Source of the DNA: Chrysopilus asiliformis
Taxonomy: Eukaryota > Arthropoda > Insecta > Diptera > Rhagionidae
Assembly: GCA_964034945.1 (NCBI GenBank)
Contig: OZ035961.1
Coordinates: forward strand, 778,501 to 842,500
Direction of reading: 5' to 3'
Length of the DNA: 64,000 bases
In this document: positions 23,530-36,345 of the stretch, piece after piece
Position numbering within the stretch: position 1 is the first letter of the stretch
Layout of the letters: every line of letters begins with the position of its first letter
Notes under the pieces: generated by a model
The model's database searches: none
Told to the model about the DNA's origin: nothing
What the model saw: the letters and a program-made list of their open reading frames with translations, nothing else
Made by a program: the position numbers and the translations under genes

Positions 23530-25932
23530 TTTCTTCCAAAAGCGTCAAACTCCGAATATAGACAGGAATACACTAATAGAATCGAAAAAACCATTTCGAT
23601 GGTTGAAAATATCAACCAAGATTAGATAAAATTGCAGGTAGATATTGATAAGAATAACCACCACAAGCAATTCGAGACATTGATAAAATTGATTAGCTTC
23701 TCAGAATTGTCAGCACACGTTGAACATTTTAAATCTAGTATTACATAAGCACAATAAAAAAAATTATCTAAAAATGATAAACAAACCGACGGTTTTTTTT
23801 ATCTAAAAATTATCAATTTTGCATAGATTTTTTTTAAATTTTCATATATTATAATATGGATATAAAAAATAAAGATTTTCATACACATTCAGTCCGAATT
23901 TAGGTATTTTTTTAATATTTTTGCCATTTTCATAGCATTTAAGATATATTAACTTCCTATGAGAATTTCTTTCTAAAATAAGAAATAACTTTACGGTACA
24001 TTATTCCAAAACTGACATTAAATATTAAAAATAATGCTGACGGTATGATAAACTTATCGAGAAAAATTATTTTTCCATCGCTTCAACATTTTATAGTTTA
24101 ATAGTTAGATTTTTATGATTTTATCATACTTTAGGCCAGGGGTCATCAAAGTAACTGTCGCTCTCTTTACAATCAAAATTTGTAACCACTACACATTAAA
24201 ATACAGCACCGATTCCAACTCCAAAGCATTGGTTGAAACCGCAACACACAAGCATTACCGCACACCATAAAAGGTCGATTATAGGGCTACGCTGTTAAAG
24301 CCAATCTGTGTGATGAGCCAGCCGAGCCACTAGCTGATGATGCTTGCTTTAGGCATTTAAAAATGCGTTAACATCTATGATCCCGCACGACCTATGGCCA
24401 ACAGATCAAATTAAGTCTATGCCATTAATTTTTAAATACGGTCGCATATACGCAGAGATAAGTTTTAAAGTCATAAAAATTCGATTCATCTTTTATCTCT
24501 TTTTAGGGTACATTAAAAAAATCGGATGCCACATCGTAAATCAACCCGAAAATGGTCACCCACAGAAGTGAATATTGAACAGAAAAGTTCTACCTCAAAA
24601 AAAATGTTTTTTTTTGCGTACACTGCCACACTTTTGCCCTAAAATGTCACAGATGCCAATCCAAATGTACGCCAGTTGCACTTTTAGAGGTAGACAATTT
24701 TTTCCACTGTCCTGGATTCAGTTTTCCAATTTTGTGGAAATATTATTTTCCCAGTTTCGGTCTAGGGACACCATGACATAAACCGTGTATGTTGCTTCTC
24801 GGATAAAGGTGCTTTAAAAAGTAATCGAGGATTTGTGTGTGATAAAATAGGATTCAAAAGGGCATATTTTTTATTTTATACGCTCAGCTGATTGTATGTA
24901 ATAAAAATTTTGCGTACCAATAAAAATTTAGGGCGCGAAATTTTATTGACGAACATGTCAAAAAATGTAACTAATATACAAGTATAGTAGTTTTTTTTAG
25001 TGTACCAAAATGCAATTTATTGTGAAGCAGTGAAATTGATATGAGTTTTTAATTAACTTCACTACGAGATTGAATGTAGCTTAGATTTATTTCGAATTTA
25101 TTCAACCGATATTGTAAATCCATTTTAAATATATTTTATGAGAATTTAAGTTAAAAGGGTTTACGTATTATTATTTCTGAAATCCCCATTTGTGTTTTTT
25201 TTGTTAATCAGCAACATTTAGTAATGTTTCACTATTAACAGCGATTTTGCAAAATCTCACTTTTCATGTCTCATGTCACAATTTTCAAAATAGTTTTATA
25301 AATTAATTACGCCAAGTATCAATCGTGTGGGGTCTTAAATGAAAGTGCTGGGGAAAATACTCAAATATTCGTTTTTTGAACGTCGAAAAAAAAATTGAAA
25401 AAAGTATTTATTAAAAAGGAAAAAATGAATTTTTTGGCGTTGCCGATCAGAAATAGCAGCGATATAAAAGCAGTGTTGTTCCTGTACACTTTAAAGTAGA
25501 CAACAGCATAGACAACAGAGTTGGTGTAGACAATGTAGACTTTGGCGTAAACAATGTCGACTATTTGTAGACAACATGCCTGTCAAAACAAACTCACCGG
25601 TGAGTACGTGTCCACCAGACTATGAGGTTGTGTCTTTTAAAATATGTCAGGCAGACAAAAAAAATTGCTGGAATTTTAAAAAAATATTTATCTTACTTTT
25701 ATTTCTCATACACAACGCCCGAAAAATTTAATTTTTCCTTTTTAGTAAATTTTTTAAAATAAAAGTTTCTTTTTATTTGCTTTTTAAACGCTCAAACAGT
25801 TTTTCTATACAAGTAATTTTAAAATGATCGAAAATTAAATGAGAAATTGTTTGAAAATTCTAACAATTATTAAAATTGAAAACTTTTAGGTTGATATTTT
25901 ACTATCTGTCTTATTAATATTCAAATACTTAC
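23530..25932. other. upstream of pseudo-caspase 2, beat intron
   Basis: No gene seen. Short frames at 24377-24781 (+) are not recognised. Degenerate repeats of TAGACAA occur at 25494-25575. Confidence 0.35.
25494..25575. repeat. degenerate TAGACAA short repeat cluster
   Basis: Units such as GTAGACAACAG, ATAGACAACAG, GTAGACAATG, GTAAACAATG and GTAGACAACATG recur at irregular 10-25 bp spacing. Confidence 0.6.
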
Positions 25933-26068
25933 CGACAACTTGCATGTGGACATGTGCCATTGCCGTTGAGAAATACGGAGCATCTGCTGTAACTTCACAT
26001 GAGAAATTTCCGGATAATCCAAATAGAACATTTCGGATAACCACTTGGCTGGCATTAGACAGCGTCAT
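25933..26068 (-). CDS. beaten-path family Ig protein, exon for second half of Ig domain 1
   Basis: The acceptor is AAATAG directly before 26068 and the donor is GTAAGTAT after 25933. The exon starts in phase 0 and ends in phase 1 (45 codons plus one base). It reads SNASQVVIRNVLFGLSGNFS, then CEVTADAPYFSTA and HVHMQVV. This supplies the second disulphide Cys within the GNFSCEV block typical of Beat proteins. It joins in frame to the exon 216 bp upstream and, through its single leftover G, to the exon at 6436-6569, giving Glu at the junction (VVEPPEK). Confidence 0.88.
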
Positions 26069-26284
26069 CTATTTGAATGCATTAAGAGCAAAGGATTTCA
26101 ATTAAAATTTTCCACTGGGGAAAATACGGTTTGGAAAATTGAAACAACAAACTTAAATTTCAACAAACAAAAACACCAGACAGTAAAACAAAATGCATAA
26201 AACTTTCTGACATGAATTTCATGAAATGAAGTGAAAACAAAAATTAAAGTTACTATTTCAAAAGCGAAATCAATGAAAACTTAC

Positions 26285-26499
26285 ATCGACATTAATGCCA
26301 GGAAATGCAAAAACTTTATTATTTGGAATTTCGCTCGGTGAATAACGATAAAATTCCCTTAAGCCACGATAGAATTTTACTGAATATAAGGGCGATCCTT
26401 GTAAATCATAAAGGCATCGTAAGGTTGCATGCTGACCCTTTCGCACCGCTGGAGGTTCTACTATTAAATTGACATTTCGGATGGCACCTTCACCTAAAC
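26285..26499 (-). CDS. beaten-path family Ig protein, exon for first half of Ig domain 1
   Basis: Read on minus, this exon follows a polypyrimidine acceptor (TTTCTCTTTCAG) and ends at a GTAAGT donor. It begins in phase 1, ends in phase 0 and codes for about 72 residues. Visible hallmarks of the Beat family are VEPPAVRKGQHATLRC (first Ig strand with the first disulphide Cys), YDLQGSPLYSVKFYRG and REFYRYSPSE, then KVFAFPGINVD. Beat proteins are neuronal Ig-domain surface or secreted proteins that bind Sidestep-family partners in insect motor axon guidance. Which Beat subtype this is cannot be fixed from memory. The preceding exon (signal peptide, phase 1) was not recognised in the 37 kb upstream. 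Confidence 0.88.
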
Positions 26500-26943
26500 C
26501 TGAAAGAGAAAAACACAAAATAAAAAAATTAAATTCGGAGTGGCACAATAATTTTTAAGTGATATAATTAAATATGTCAATTATATAAATAACGTGCTGA
26601 ATACTCGACACGTCAGTTATGTACTTCATTAAGTCCCATAGCGCAATTCATTTCATTAACATGATATTTTTTCCAGCAAAAAAAAAAAAAAGAAACATAC
26701 CCACTTTAATAATTTCCCATTTAGAATACCCATATTACCAAGCGGACAGCACCAAAAAGTTTAAACAAAACCAACTAATGAAACATTTTCCACGATAATT
26801 TAATTTTAATGAAACGAACGAATTGTTGATATATTCTTTTTATTTGAACAGTTATTCAATCTCTGATATATGAACACATTTTTATTTAATGTTTTCATCA
26901 TTCTTTATCAGGGTATACATATTGCTAAAAATATATTTAAGTA

Positions 26944-27496
26944 TCGGGTCTTTCCATAAGGACATAACAATTTTGTATTTAAATAAAACACAGAATAATT
27001 TAGGTATCGGGCTGAAATTTATTCCAGGTGTAGTGGACATGTTACATTTAAGTATGAAATTCGATGTCGTTCATATGAGCACCGCGAGCACGTTTGCTGA
27101 TTGATTCTTTGGAGCCAATTTCCCATTACTCTTCCACACATATCGGATGGAACGTTGGCAATTTCGGATTCGATATTGTTCCTGAGCTCCTCTAACGTTG
27201 TTGGCTTGTTGGCATAAACCAACGACTTAACATAACCCCAAAAAAAGAAATCCAACGGCGTTAAATCGCGAGGTGGCCATTCGACCGGACCATTTCTCGA
27301 GATTACACGATTACCGAACTTCTCCTTCAATAGATCAATTGTTTGACCTGCTGTGTGGCATTGCTCGTTCGTGAACTTCACCATGATAAAAATGTAACCC
27401 TTCACTAACGTTTTAGCATTGCCAGATCATAAAAAAAAGTTTTAGTGTGCGTTTTTATTAAAATACAAAATTGTTATGTCCTTATTGAAAGACCCA
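26944..27496 (-). mobile_element. internally deleted Tc1/mariner-type element
   Basis: Terminal inverted repeats of about 45 bp (GGGTCTTTCCATAAGGACAT on the left; the right reads GGGTCTTTCAATAAGGACAT in reverse) are flanked by TA on each side (26942-26943, 27497-27498). The 553-bp size is far below an autonomous copy of roughly 1.3 kb. The element sits between two exons or in the first introns of beat, 445 bp 5' of the Ig1 exon. Confidence 0.9.
27019..27384 (-). pseudogene. mariner-type transposase, internally deleted
   Basis: The remnant starts MVKFTNEQ, the usual N-terminus of one insect Tc1/mariner group, then jumps to the C-terminal catalytic region (RNGPVEWPPRDLTPLDFFFW, then GYVKSLVYANKPTTLEELRN). 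The helix-turn-helix and the first two catalytic acidic residues are missing. Near the third acidic site two to three residues are also lost (usual PRSPDLTPLDF, here PRDLTPLDF). The joined frame stays open for about 120 codons, but the product cannot be an active transposase. Confidence 0.88.
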
Positions 27497-27498
27497 TA

Positions 27499-30085
27499 AG
27501 AGTATCCGGAAACGTTAAAAAATGTAGGTAAAATACATTACATTCTTAGGAGAGAGGGGGGATTCTGCGGTTGTGTGACACCGGTACAAAAGTCCATCAC
27601 TAAAACCCACAAAAAAGGCAGGGGTCCGGAAAATCTAAAATTAGCGTGAAACATTTTAGGGACAGCCGCCAACTCACTGCACATGAGCCCTAAAGCTCAC
27701 TGAAAATAGTTCCAGGTAATAATATATAGTAACGATTTTCGAAAAAGCGAAAGCAAATTATGTTTCCCAATAAAATTATTTATTCCTAAAACATCGTAAT
27801 AGAATTTATTGTTATTTTAAAAAATAACTGCTAATAGTATAACATAAAAAATAGTTCGTAGTATGTAGCGTAATATTATTTTTTTTAAATAACGGAAAAA
27901 AGTAGTTTTTTTTTACGAAAATTACACCTAGTACCCGCAGCGATTGAAATGAATGAGGATTATAAAAATATTTGCTCGATAAGAACACTACTGTTTGGTA
28001 ATTAGCGAAAATATTTAGGTTATGTTGTAACCGTTTTCTTAAACTGTTTACGTCATTTCTGTGGAACAAATATATATATATTTATATATATAGAACATAC
28101 TGTAATTAATTTCCATTGAAATGAAGTATAATTGGCAAAAAAAAATTCTCTGATAAAGATGGAATTTTGGGTAAAAAGTAAACTCATAACTGAAAACGAC
28201 TCATGCCATAAAGTTAATAGCGTGCTAACAGTACTTTCAAGTATAGCCTAGTTTATATTCAACTTACGTGTTCGCCGAACTTTAAGGAAGAGAAAGTTTT
28301 TTCGCATCAAGAAGTCATATCACAGTTCCGGACATAATTAGCACTCCAACAAATGGCATAACTGCTGCAACAGGCAGTCCCCAGCCATTCATTTCGTCTG
28401 TACATTCGATCATCATCCGTTTCCATCGTCATTTTCAATTGTATAATAACGACTCCATTTCTATACTATAACTTTTGCATTTATGACCTTCGTGACCCGT
28501 CCATGTTACGATGGGTTAATAGACCCGCTAAAGGAAAACCACCGACTTTAAGGGACATTCCAACGACGCGGCAACGACCCACATCCACCCGAGTTCTAGT
28601 CGATTGAAAAGGATACACCCAAGGGATGAACATCAAAGAAGAAATCTTAACCCACTTCCCCCACCTGCGGGTTGTTGATCGCAGGGAATCGCGCTAGTAT
28701 CATTAATGTCACCCCTGGACGCATAAGAAAATTTCATCTTGAGTCAACCAGGAGAAAGTTTGCGTGCATACGAGTAGAGTCGGAACCATTGGATATTGTG
28801 TCGTGTCGTGTCGCATCTAATCTATTCCGTGTCATAGAGCTTTTTGTGAATAAATTAAATTGGCCTTTTTTCATGCTCTTCGCGAGTGCTTAATTATGTT
28901 CCATTGTGGCTCCATGAAGAGGTCAAAAGCACTTCAGTACATATATGTATGTTGGCTATACACATACACTTTTCAACCAGTAGTTTGTAGTTTGCCACCA
29001 ACCAAGCTTAAAATTCCAGGACTTCTGCCATTTTCATGCAACCAGAATACGAATATAACTAAGTTAGCAAAAATAAATTTAGCTACTCCTGTTAGTCATT
29101 AGTTAGTCAGTAAGTAAGTTTTCCCATTTCCAGGAGCAAAAAAAACTGTTGAGAGGCCAAGAGCCTTAGTCTGACGACTCATAAATCTCATTAAATTTGC
29201 TTATTTCATTAGCACGAAATTATTTCAATATAGTGACAAGATAGTCAGGAGGTCGTAGCGTATATGGGCAACGTCCCTGTCAGCCACTCCCCGACAATAA
29301 ATTTATTTTCCTTTTTTCCGTTGTGTTGTCCAAGTTTTTACAGGTAGCCAAAGATCTTGCCAGCCCATGATGAGGGCTTGTCCATGGCTCCTTTCACTCT
29401 TTCTCATATTCATTCTTATCAATGGTTCACTTCACTTAACATTGGTAACCGGACGTTCACGTTTTACGCTTTTATAGTGTTTTTTTTTCGGCTATTGAAA
29501 GAATTTTCGCGATTATAAAAATCAACTCTAGTGGAAAAACGGATATTAATAAAGCCATTTTGCCATATATATTTGTATGGACTTAAATTTAGTGCGTGCA
29601 TAAATCAGTCATCGACCCGTTGAACGTTTGGGTCGGTAAACTTTTACACATTCTAAGAGCCAATCCCTAAAAACCTGTCATTTTATTCATACACTAAAGT
29701 CGTTTTATTATAAATGGGTGAAGAGCAAGGGCAAGGACATGAACAAAAAGTATATAAAAACTCTGCCATTTTCATATGGCAATTAACTTATTAAAATTTC
29801 AGGTAGTCCTATTTCATGAAAAAAATCCTACAATTTGCAGCCCTACCCAAACACTGATTATATTACGACCTAATAGATGAATTTAAACCATTTTTTCCTG
29901 GTGTTTCATGCCTCATAGCAATCGTACCGCTCACTAGACAAAAAAAATGAATAAAATCATCAAAAAAAATTTTTATCTCAAATGTGATTTCGTATTTCTT
30001 TCAAATTGTAACCAATTTTGTCTAACCAGTGATAAGATTTTGATTGTTTTCCCAAAAATTAAAATTTTTGAAATGTTTTTAAAAA
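27499..30085. other. noncoding tract, GC-richer at 28340-29110
   Basis: No gene recognised. The GC-richer part has only short frames (28672-28893 and 28860-29102, +) without recognisable domains. It may be conserved intronic regulatory DNA or a decayed element. Confidence 0.3.
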
Positions 30086-30581
30086 GCATAACAAAAGCGA
30101 CAATTTCCAGGGGCCAATCGTCAAATACTCTATCTATATGATGACAAACAAAATGTTTATTTTAAAAAATCCATTTGTATGGTAGAGAGGGGAAGCAGTG
30201 GTCCGATTGGATTTTGATATATGGATGAGTTATGTAAAATCCTATTATAAACACATTTTAATTCTATAAATTTTTCAATGTGACTCACTGTTTTCGAGAA
30301 AATTGCAAAAAAAGAGGGAGATAAGGAATGGTCCAATATCGCTCTTTCAAGAACTTAGCCTAGCCATTTACGAGAAACTCAACTGTAAAAAAAAATTCAA
30401 GCCTTTACCATAATCCTTTCGAAAGATATGGTTCATGGATAGACGCACGGGCAGACGGACGGACATGCAGAAAATTTTTGGTCATCCCTAACACCCTGGT
30501 GCAGTTCATTTTTGTGTTCGATGATTGGTTCGATGCGTTACAAACAGTATACTAAATCTAATATACTCCTATACTCCTTTT
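30086..30581 (-). mobile_element. family B element, copy 2
   Basis: It starts GCATAACAAAAGCGACAATT and ends CTAATATACTCCTATACTCC. It carries the same ordered blocks as 18004-18457, including GATGATTGGTTCGATGCG and GACGGACGGACATGCAG. Confidence 0.8.
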
Positions 30582-31693
30582 CCTTCTTTTCCTCCTCCTT
30601 CGAAGTTGCACTTCGTAAAATCAAAAATTCCTTCACATATCCTTAAAAAAAAACTTTTACTGATATCTTTGCAAATTTTATTCTTCCAAATGGTATAGGT
30701 AAATGCTCTTTAGGCTTTACTTGATTTCCCTAAAATTCTAACTCAAACACACCAGCACCAAATCTTGTTGAATGTGAAGACAACAAAACGGAATTTCAAC
30801 AAAAAAAAAGAGAGGAAATTTGTGAAAGAAAAAGTTGTCCATAAAGAACGGAAATTTATTGAGCTAATGTTAAATTTTATTATTGAATTTAGTAACATGG
30901 CTCGTTTCGCGTTTTTATTGGCGTCATAAATTTCGTCTTATTCCCAGCTTCGTACGTTCCAAAGGCCCTTCGACGGATGATGGCTACTTCTGTTATGCGC
31001 AGACAGACAAACAAACAAATATCCTAAGCCCCTGAAGAAAACCCGTCGGCTCCCCTCGATAAAACGCTGTGGAAAACTTTTAAATAAACGTCGACCAGTT
31101 TCGATTATAACAGGAAGAGCATTTATTAGACTGTAGTAGTCGTGTTTCGGGGAGGGAAATTTTCCGAGAGGGATCTATCTGTTCCTACAAAACCTAATTT
31201 CTTTCACCCACATGCGAATTTTTCTATGCGGAAAATCCTTTGGCAGAAAGTCAAATAAATATTGTGACATTTCCACTCATTCAAACAGATTCTACCACTT
31301 TCGAGATATGCTGGCAATCTTATATCATCAGCCAACACTTTTACCACAGATAATATGCCTATTCTTTTCAAGCTTTTGCAAACGTTGTGTGGAGGGGGTA
31401 CCATTTAACCACCTTAGGATGTTCCAAATTGAAGTTTTCCTATTTTATTCTTCTTAACCATCTTAAACGACACTTTGGTGGAAACCCTCCTCAAAAGAAA
31501 CAACCAAAAAAGAAAACCTATTCGGGCGATTAATGTGAAGACATCCAAGGAGAAAAATAGTACAGGATTTCCCCCTTTTTCATAATTTTTATCCTTGGTT
31601 AGACGGGAAGCCTAATAGCCATAAAATGGCAACAACGGAATAGATGAAGGAGCAAATTGAAAACATTAAAATAAGGGAAAAATACGACGACTA
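30582..31693. other. noncoding tract
   Basis: No feature supported. Frames at 31204-31457 on both strands overlap and match nothing known to me. Confidence 0.35.
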
Positions 31694-32037
31694 CACGGCA
31701 AAAAATCCTGGAGTATTTTTCAATCCAACAATTATATTGACAAAATCTTAATACATATTTTGGATTGAAATTTAATACATGCGATTTTTTGAAAATATTT
31801 TAGCCTTTTTTGCAGTCATATTTGAACAGTTTTTTATTATCTATCGAACTTAAGTAACTTTTAACATTAATGTCTACAATTTAATCAAAATTTTAGACTT
31901 TAATACTGAATTAAACCAAAAATAAATTTATGAAAATTTTCAATCCATATTATTGGATTAGAATTTTCCATTGGATTACATATAGGTCCAGCGTAATACA
32001 ATTTTGATTGGAATTTACTCCAAGATTTTTTACCGTG
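31694..32037. mobile_element. 344-bp MITE, TIR CACGGCAAAAAATC
   Basis: The ends are CACGGCAAAAAATCCTGGAG and CTCCAAGATTTTTTACCGTG, flanked by TA (31692-31693, 32038-32039). The interior is AT-rich, with TTTTCAATCC and TTGGATTAGA motifs in inverse orientation. No coding frame. Confidence 0.8.
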
Positions 32038-33418
32038 TATATATGGGAACGGAATGAGGGGCAAACGCAATGCAGAAAATGGCCAAAATATAAATTTCCC
32101 CCTTTTTTCACACAGACACGGTTTTCTTAATATGGAAGGATCTAAGCCAATTTGTCAGTTTTCTCAAGTTTTTAATATGCCCTAAAAGAGATTTAGATGA
32201 GACGGTGGTGGGGAAAATAATTTTTTTTTTTTGGCTAAGAGATGGAAAAAAATTGTGCAATTGCTTCAAGGGGAAAAATAAACAGATAATACTTGAAGAA
32301 AAATACCAGCAACAAAATGGAGATCAGGTGAGACAAAAGTTAATTTATCTTTCTTAATTGCAAAGTTTATTGGACTGTGGGATTTCAAAGGGGATTTGAT
32401 TTCTTTTGTACATACAAAACGACCTATTAACCGCGTTTTTTAGCCCATATTTATTTAATGGTAATTTTATTATTATCTTTGTTTGTTAGAAGTGATTTAT
32501 TGCTAATAAATTTTCTCATACAAATTATTATATAAAAAATTGTACGGAAATACACGAGGAATTACATGTAAATTACAGATTTTTCAAGATTGGATTAAAA
32601 GTAAAAGTAAAATTTATCTGTGCTACAAAATTCATTTTCTGATTTAGTTTTCATTTAGTTTTCATTCTACTGACGATTTGTTCTATACAATGCAAATATA
32701 AGTACAAAATACAATACCCTATTATTGCTTTTATCGGCCTCTGGAAACCTATAGTGCAAATTAAGTTTTTCACGATCAATTTTTTAGGTTTCTTACGGTT
32801 TTTTTACGCTTTTTACGTTAAAGTTGAAAAATTCATTTTAAATATGTAAAAAACTGCATAACTGCGTAAATATACGAGACAGTGAAATCTTTTGCAAGGA
32901 TTCCGTAAAAATATGAAATTATTGCTATAATTTTGGAAAATTATCCTGTTCTGTGGTATGAATTCCGTTTTGTTTTGACGTTATTACCAAAAAAAAGTTT
33001 TTTGTGTGAAAATTTTTTAACTATTCTTAGATGGCATAAATAATTACGGAGCATTTAAAAAAAAAACATACCTGCAATACAATAATGGTTCTAATGGCTT
33101 AAATGTATGAAAAAGGGAGATAGAATCAAAAAAAAATATTATCAATTTTCCAAAAAAATGTTTTCCTGCTATATAAAATCCAAAATCTGATATTAAATTG
33201 AACATCAATGCAAAATCCTAAAAATATCTGAAAAATTTCGCTTAATATCTGTCATCTACACTCGCCTGTCAACTCATTTCTGGTAGAATGATGACAACAT
33301 TTTTTACGTTTCACATATCATTGCTTTATACGAAAACAAAATTTGAAAATGGAATAAGATGAAATTAAAAACTTCTGCGCTTAATCTGATTTTAACAAGC
33401 AATTTATGCGAAAACAAG
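32038..33418. other. AT-rich noncoding tract
   Basis: Nothing recognised apart from homopolymer runs. Confidence 0.4.
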
Positions 33419-33514
33419 TTTTTATTTTTCGAGCTTTTTCTCAACTTTATTAGTGTGGGTGTGTGTGTGTGTGATTTTTTTTTCTACTAACAATGAAATG
33501 AAACTATTGTTTCA
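33419..33514. repeat. source copy of a 96-bp duplicated patch
   Basis: The segment with TTTATTTTTCGAGC, CTCAACTTTATTAGTGTGGG, a TG run and AATGAAATGAAACTATTGTT recurs almost unchanged at 34992-35093. Which copy is the source is inferred from the flanks of the other one. Confidence 0.85.
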
Positions 33515-34962
33515 TCGTGTTCAAAGGATACGTGAAGTATTTGAGTTCAGCATAAAAAGGGAAATCAGAAGTAAGAAAATGAAGAAAAACTTTTGAACGT
33601 AAATTCCCACAATCTAATTTAACAACAGTCTCTGGCATCCTTCGACTTTATTTTCTCTCAACCGTATTCATTTATAGTACACTTGAATCCTTGTAGACAA
33701 AACGAGCTTTATAAGGCAGTTGAGCCGGTTTTTTTCAACGTATTTTTTTTCCTTTGTTTTGTTATTTTGGGGTTGATACGAGTATGTATAACAAAGAAAA
33801 TCCTTTTTGAAGAGTGAAACGGAAAAAAGGAAAATTCCTTATATTATATGCGTCTGTAAGTTGGTATACACTGTTGACGTACACATAAATAAATAAATAC
33901 ACTTTCTGATTTAGTATCAACCATGAAACAAGCCAACCGAAATGATATTAAAATTCACTCGCTGACATGCCAGAGATGTTTGATGTCGACAAAACCGACA
34001 GATAATGTTTCTTGCGGGGGTTTTGGTTTGAGTGTTCGGGATCGGGCTTAAATTGTGGGTCTGCTCCTGAATTCTGTTACAATGTTTAATCCTATTCCTT
34101 GCCTTCGCTCCCTCACAGATCATACGTCAGCTCATCAATGACGCACGCAATGGTACGGTTAAAGTAGCGGATGAGTTGTGTAAACGCCAAGAATACATCC
34201 GACATTCCAAGACATCGTATGACATTTGAAATTTAATTAGCTTTTCTACCATAAGAATATCCCTTGAGTATGAAATCAGGAAAGCACACCGGAAAAGAGT
34301 AATTTTTCATTACCGCTGTTTGTAGCACAAATTAACCCCTTCAGAAGAGGACATGGTGAGCAAAGGGTAGTTTTATATACCTTTTCATATCAACGAAAAT
34401 AATTTTTGAAATTATCGCTTCACGCAAAATTAATGTTAATGACGCCATCGTAAGGATTTTCTCACACAGGGTTCAAAATTATTACCAATGAAATTGAGTA
34501 ATGAAATACACAACATGTCATGAACCACGTTGGTGAATTATTTAGGTATCTGAGTGGTAACACAAGTTTTTTTTTTTTTTGGAAAGTGGTAAATTTCATA
34601 AAAAACCCACATTTTTGCACAAAAGCTGGATTACAATGGGTACTCCAGAAAAAAATTTCATGTATTTTTTTTTAAATTTTAAACAATTCACAAACACCTG
34701 AGGTCTTTATAATGGCTTCCAAACTTTTTTATTGGCAAAACATCCAAAACAAAAAAAGTCTTTTTAAACGATTCTCAAACATTTTGAATACATTTCTATA
34801 TTTTTTCTTTGGGAAAAGTTCTTGAAAAGAATCCAAGATAAAAATCCACAAAGGAAAATGCCTTATAAAGATAGAAAAAATATAGTCGCATGCTAACGTT
34901 TTTAAAATTATTTTAAAATTGGTGCAAAAACGGTATTCCGAAGCCATTGTTATTTACTTTAA
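33515..34962. other. noncoding tract
   Basis: No gene supported. The short minus frames at 33917-34123 and 34729-34947 are not recognised. Confidence 0.35.
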
Positions 34963-35120
34963 CAAATCTTTATATAAAAATCTAAGGATTTATTTTTTTT
35001 TTATTTTTCGAACTTTTTCTCAACTTTATTAGTGTGGGTGTGTGTGTGTGTGATTTTTTTTTCTACTAACAATGAAATGAAACTATTGTTTCAAATCTTT
35101 ATATAAAAATCTAAGGATTT
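34963..35120. repeat. inserted duplicate patch flanked by 29-bp direct repeats
   Basis: Identical 29-bp repeats at 34963-34991 and 35092-35120 (CAAATCTTTATATAAAAATC plus TAAGGATTT) bracket a near-copy of 33419-33514. One substitution (GAGC to GAAC) and homopolymer differences separate the copies. Confidence 0.92.
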
Positions 35121-36345
35121 CCATACATCTTATAGTTATGCAGTTTCGCCGAAGCGATTTAAATGATTCCTTTCTTAATGGAAAGCTGCCACTACGAAGT
35201 TTTGATTCTCAGTTCCGTCCACGATTTTTTCGCTTTCAAAGACTTAGAGTGAATTAAGTATCAGCAATAGTAAACATCAGGACATGAACTTGATTTCCAT
35301 AGCTTTTAATGAGTAGAAAACTTGAATAGTTACTCTACAAACATTTATAAACCAGCGCAGAATCACATATATTCTTTTTTATATTTTACAGGGACAAAAA
35401 AGATACTGCGTTAGTCCACAATTTCGGCAAAATTATTTCAAGTCCTGTCAAGATAACGCGAATATCGCTTTTATATATTGGAAAGAAGCTAAACTATCTA
35501 GTAGACTAATCTATTCTAAAATAACAAAACAAAATAATAAAAAATTAAAATGAAAAATAAAATAAAACATAAACATAAGAAAACCTAATATAAACCCTAT
35601 TAAAAATCTAATATTTTTAAACACCTATCACAAAACATAAAAACATGTAGGGATGAAAGTACAAATGTACCGACCGTGAAGGTCCTGTTGGTGGCAGCGA
35701 GGACATGTTTCGGATCACGCCACTTCTCCTTCATTAGCTCACTTAACGTGAAAATTTCGTAAAGAAATATTTTTTAATATTTTAAACAAAGAGATTTTGT
35801 ATGAAAACACCCGTTATAAACACACTCACTAAACGTACATGAAAATCACAGACATTTTATTATAATTAACATCACCACTACACATTTGCATATAAAATAA
35901 TTAAAAGTTATCAAAAACTCACTCGTTAATAGCACCACACTGTTCAAAACCTCTTTAAAATAAAATAAAACAAAACGATTACCAGTTATTTGCAAACCTG
36001 TATGATCCTGAATTTAGAGATGCCAGATTGAGAAATACTCATCAACTAAAAATTAACCTTTTTTTTGTTAGAATTAGAAATTACCCCAAATATTTTTATC
36101 CCGAAAATATTAAATTGCAAAAACTGTATTATTTCTTATCTTTTTAGATGTTTGTGAGTCTTCTCACATACATTTTTGTAAAATTATTAGGGATTTTGTA
36201 TTTTTCAGTGTTGTTTTTGTTGTTATTATTTTTATTATTATTGATTAGTGGTTTTTGTTTTTAATTTTTAAAAAATTTTTGATTTATGAATGGTGGATGG
36301 ATCTAGGAGGTAGTTTAGTTTAATTCTTTAAAATAAATATAACAG
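35121..36345. other. noncoding tract with a GC-richer core near 35650-35750
   Basis: Apart from the minus open frame 35600-35773, listed separately, nothing is recognised. Confidence 0.35.
35600..35773 (-). pseudogene. orphan coding-like segment, family unknown
   Basis: A 57-codon stop-free stretch on minus reads FLYEIFTLSELMKEKWRDPK, then HVLAATNRTFTVGTFVLSSL. Its composition is much more protein-like than the surrounding DNA and the local GC is high. There is an internal ATG (MKEKW), but no promoter, matching exons or homology I can name. It could be a gene fragment, an unrecognised exon on the beat strand or chance. Confidence 0.25.

Larger units (their letters stand above)
6570..25932 (-). 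other. 19.4-kb intron of the beat-family gene, containing nested genes
   Basis: This interval is inferred as one intron because the exons on either side are in frame, in matching phase and read consecutively in the Beat Ig1-Ig2 order. It carries the tail-to-tail caspase-like gene pair (19868-23529), a Helitron-like fragment, a family A plus B element pair (17371-18457), and MITEs at 16906-17285 and 21204-21541. A short unrecognised Beat exon cannot be excluded. Confidence 0.7.
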
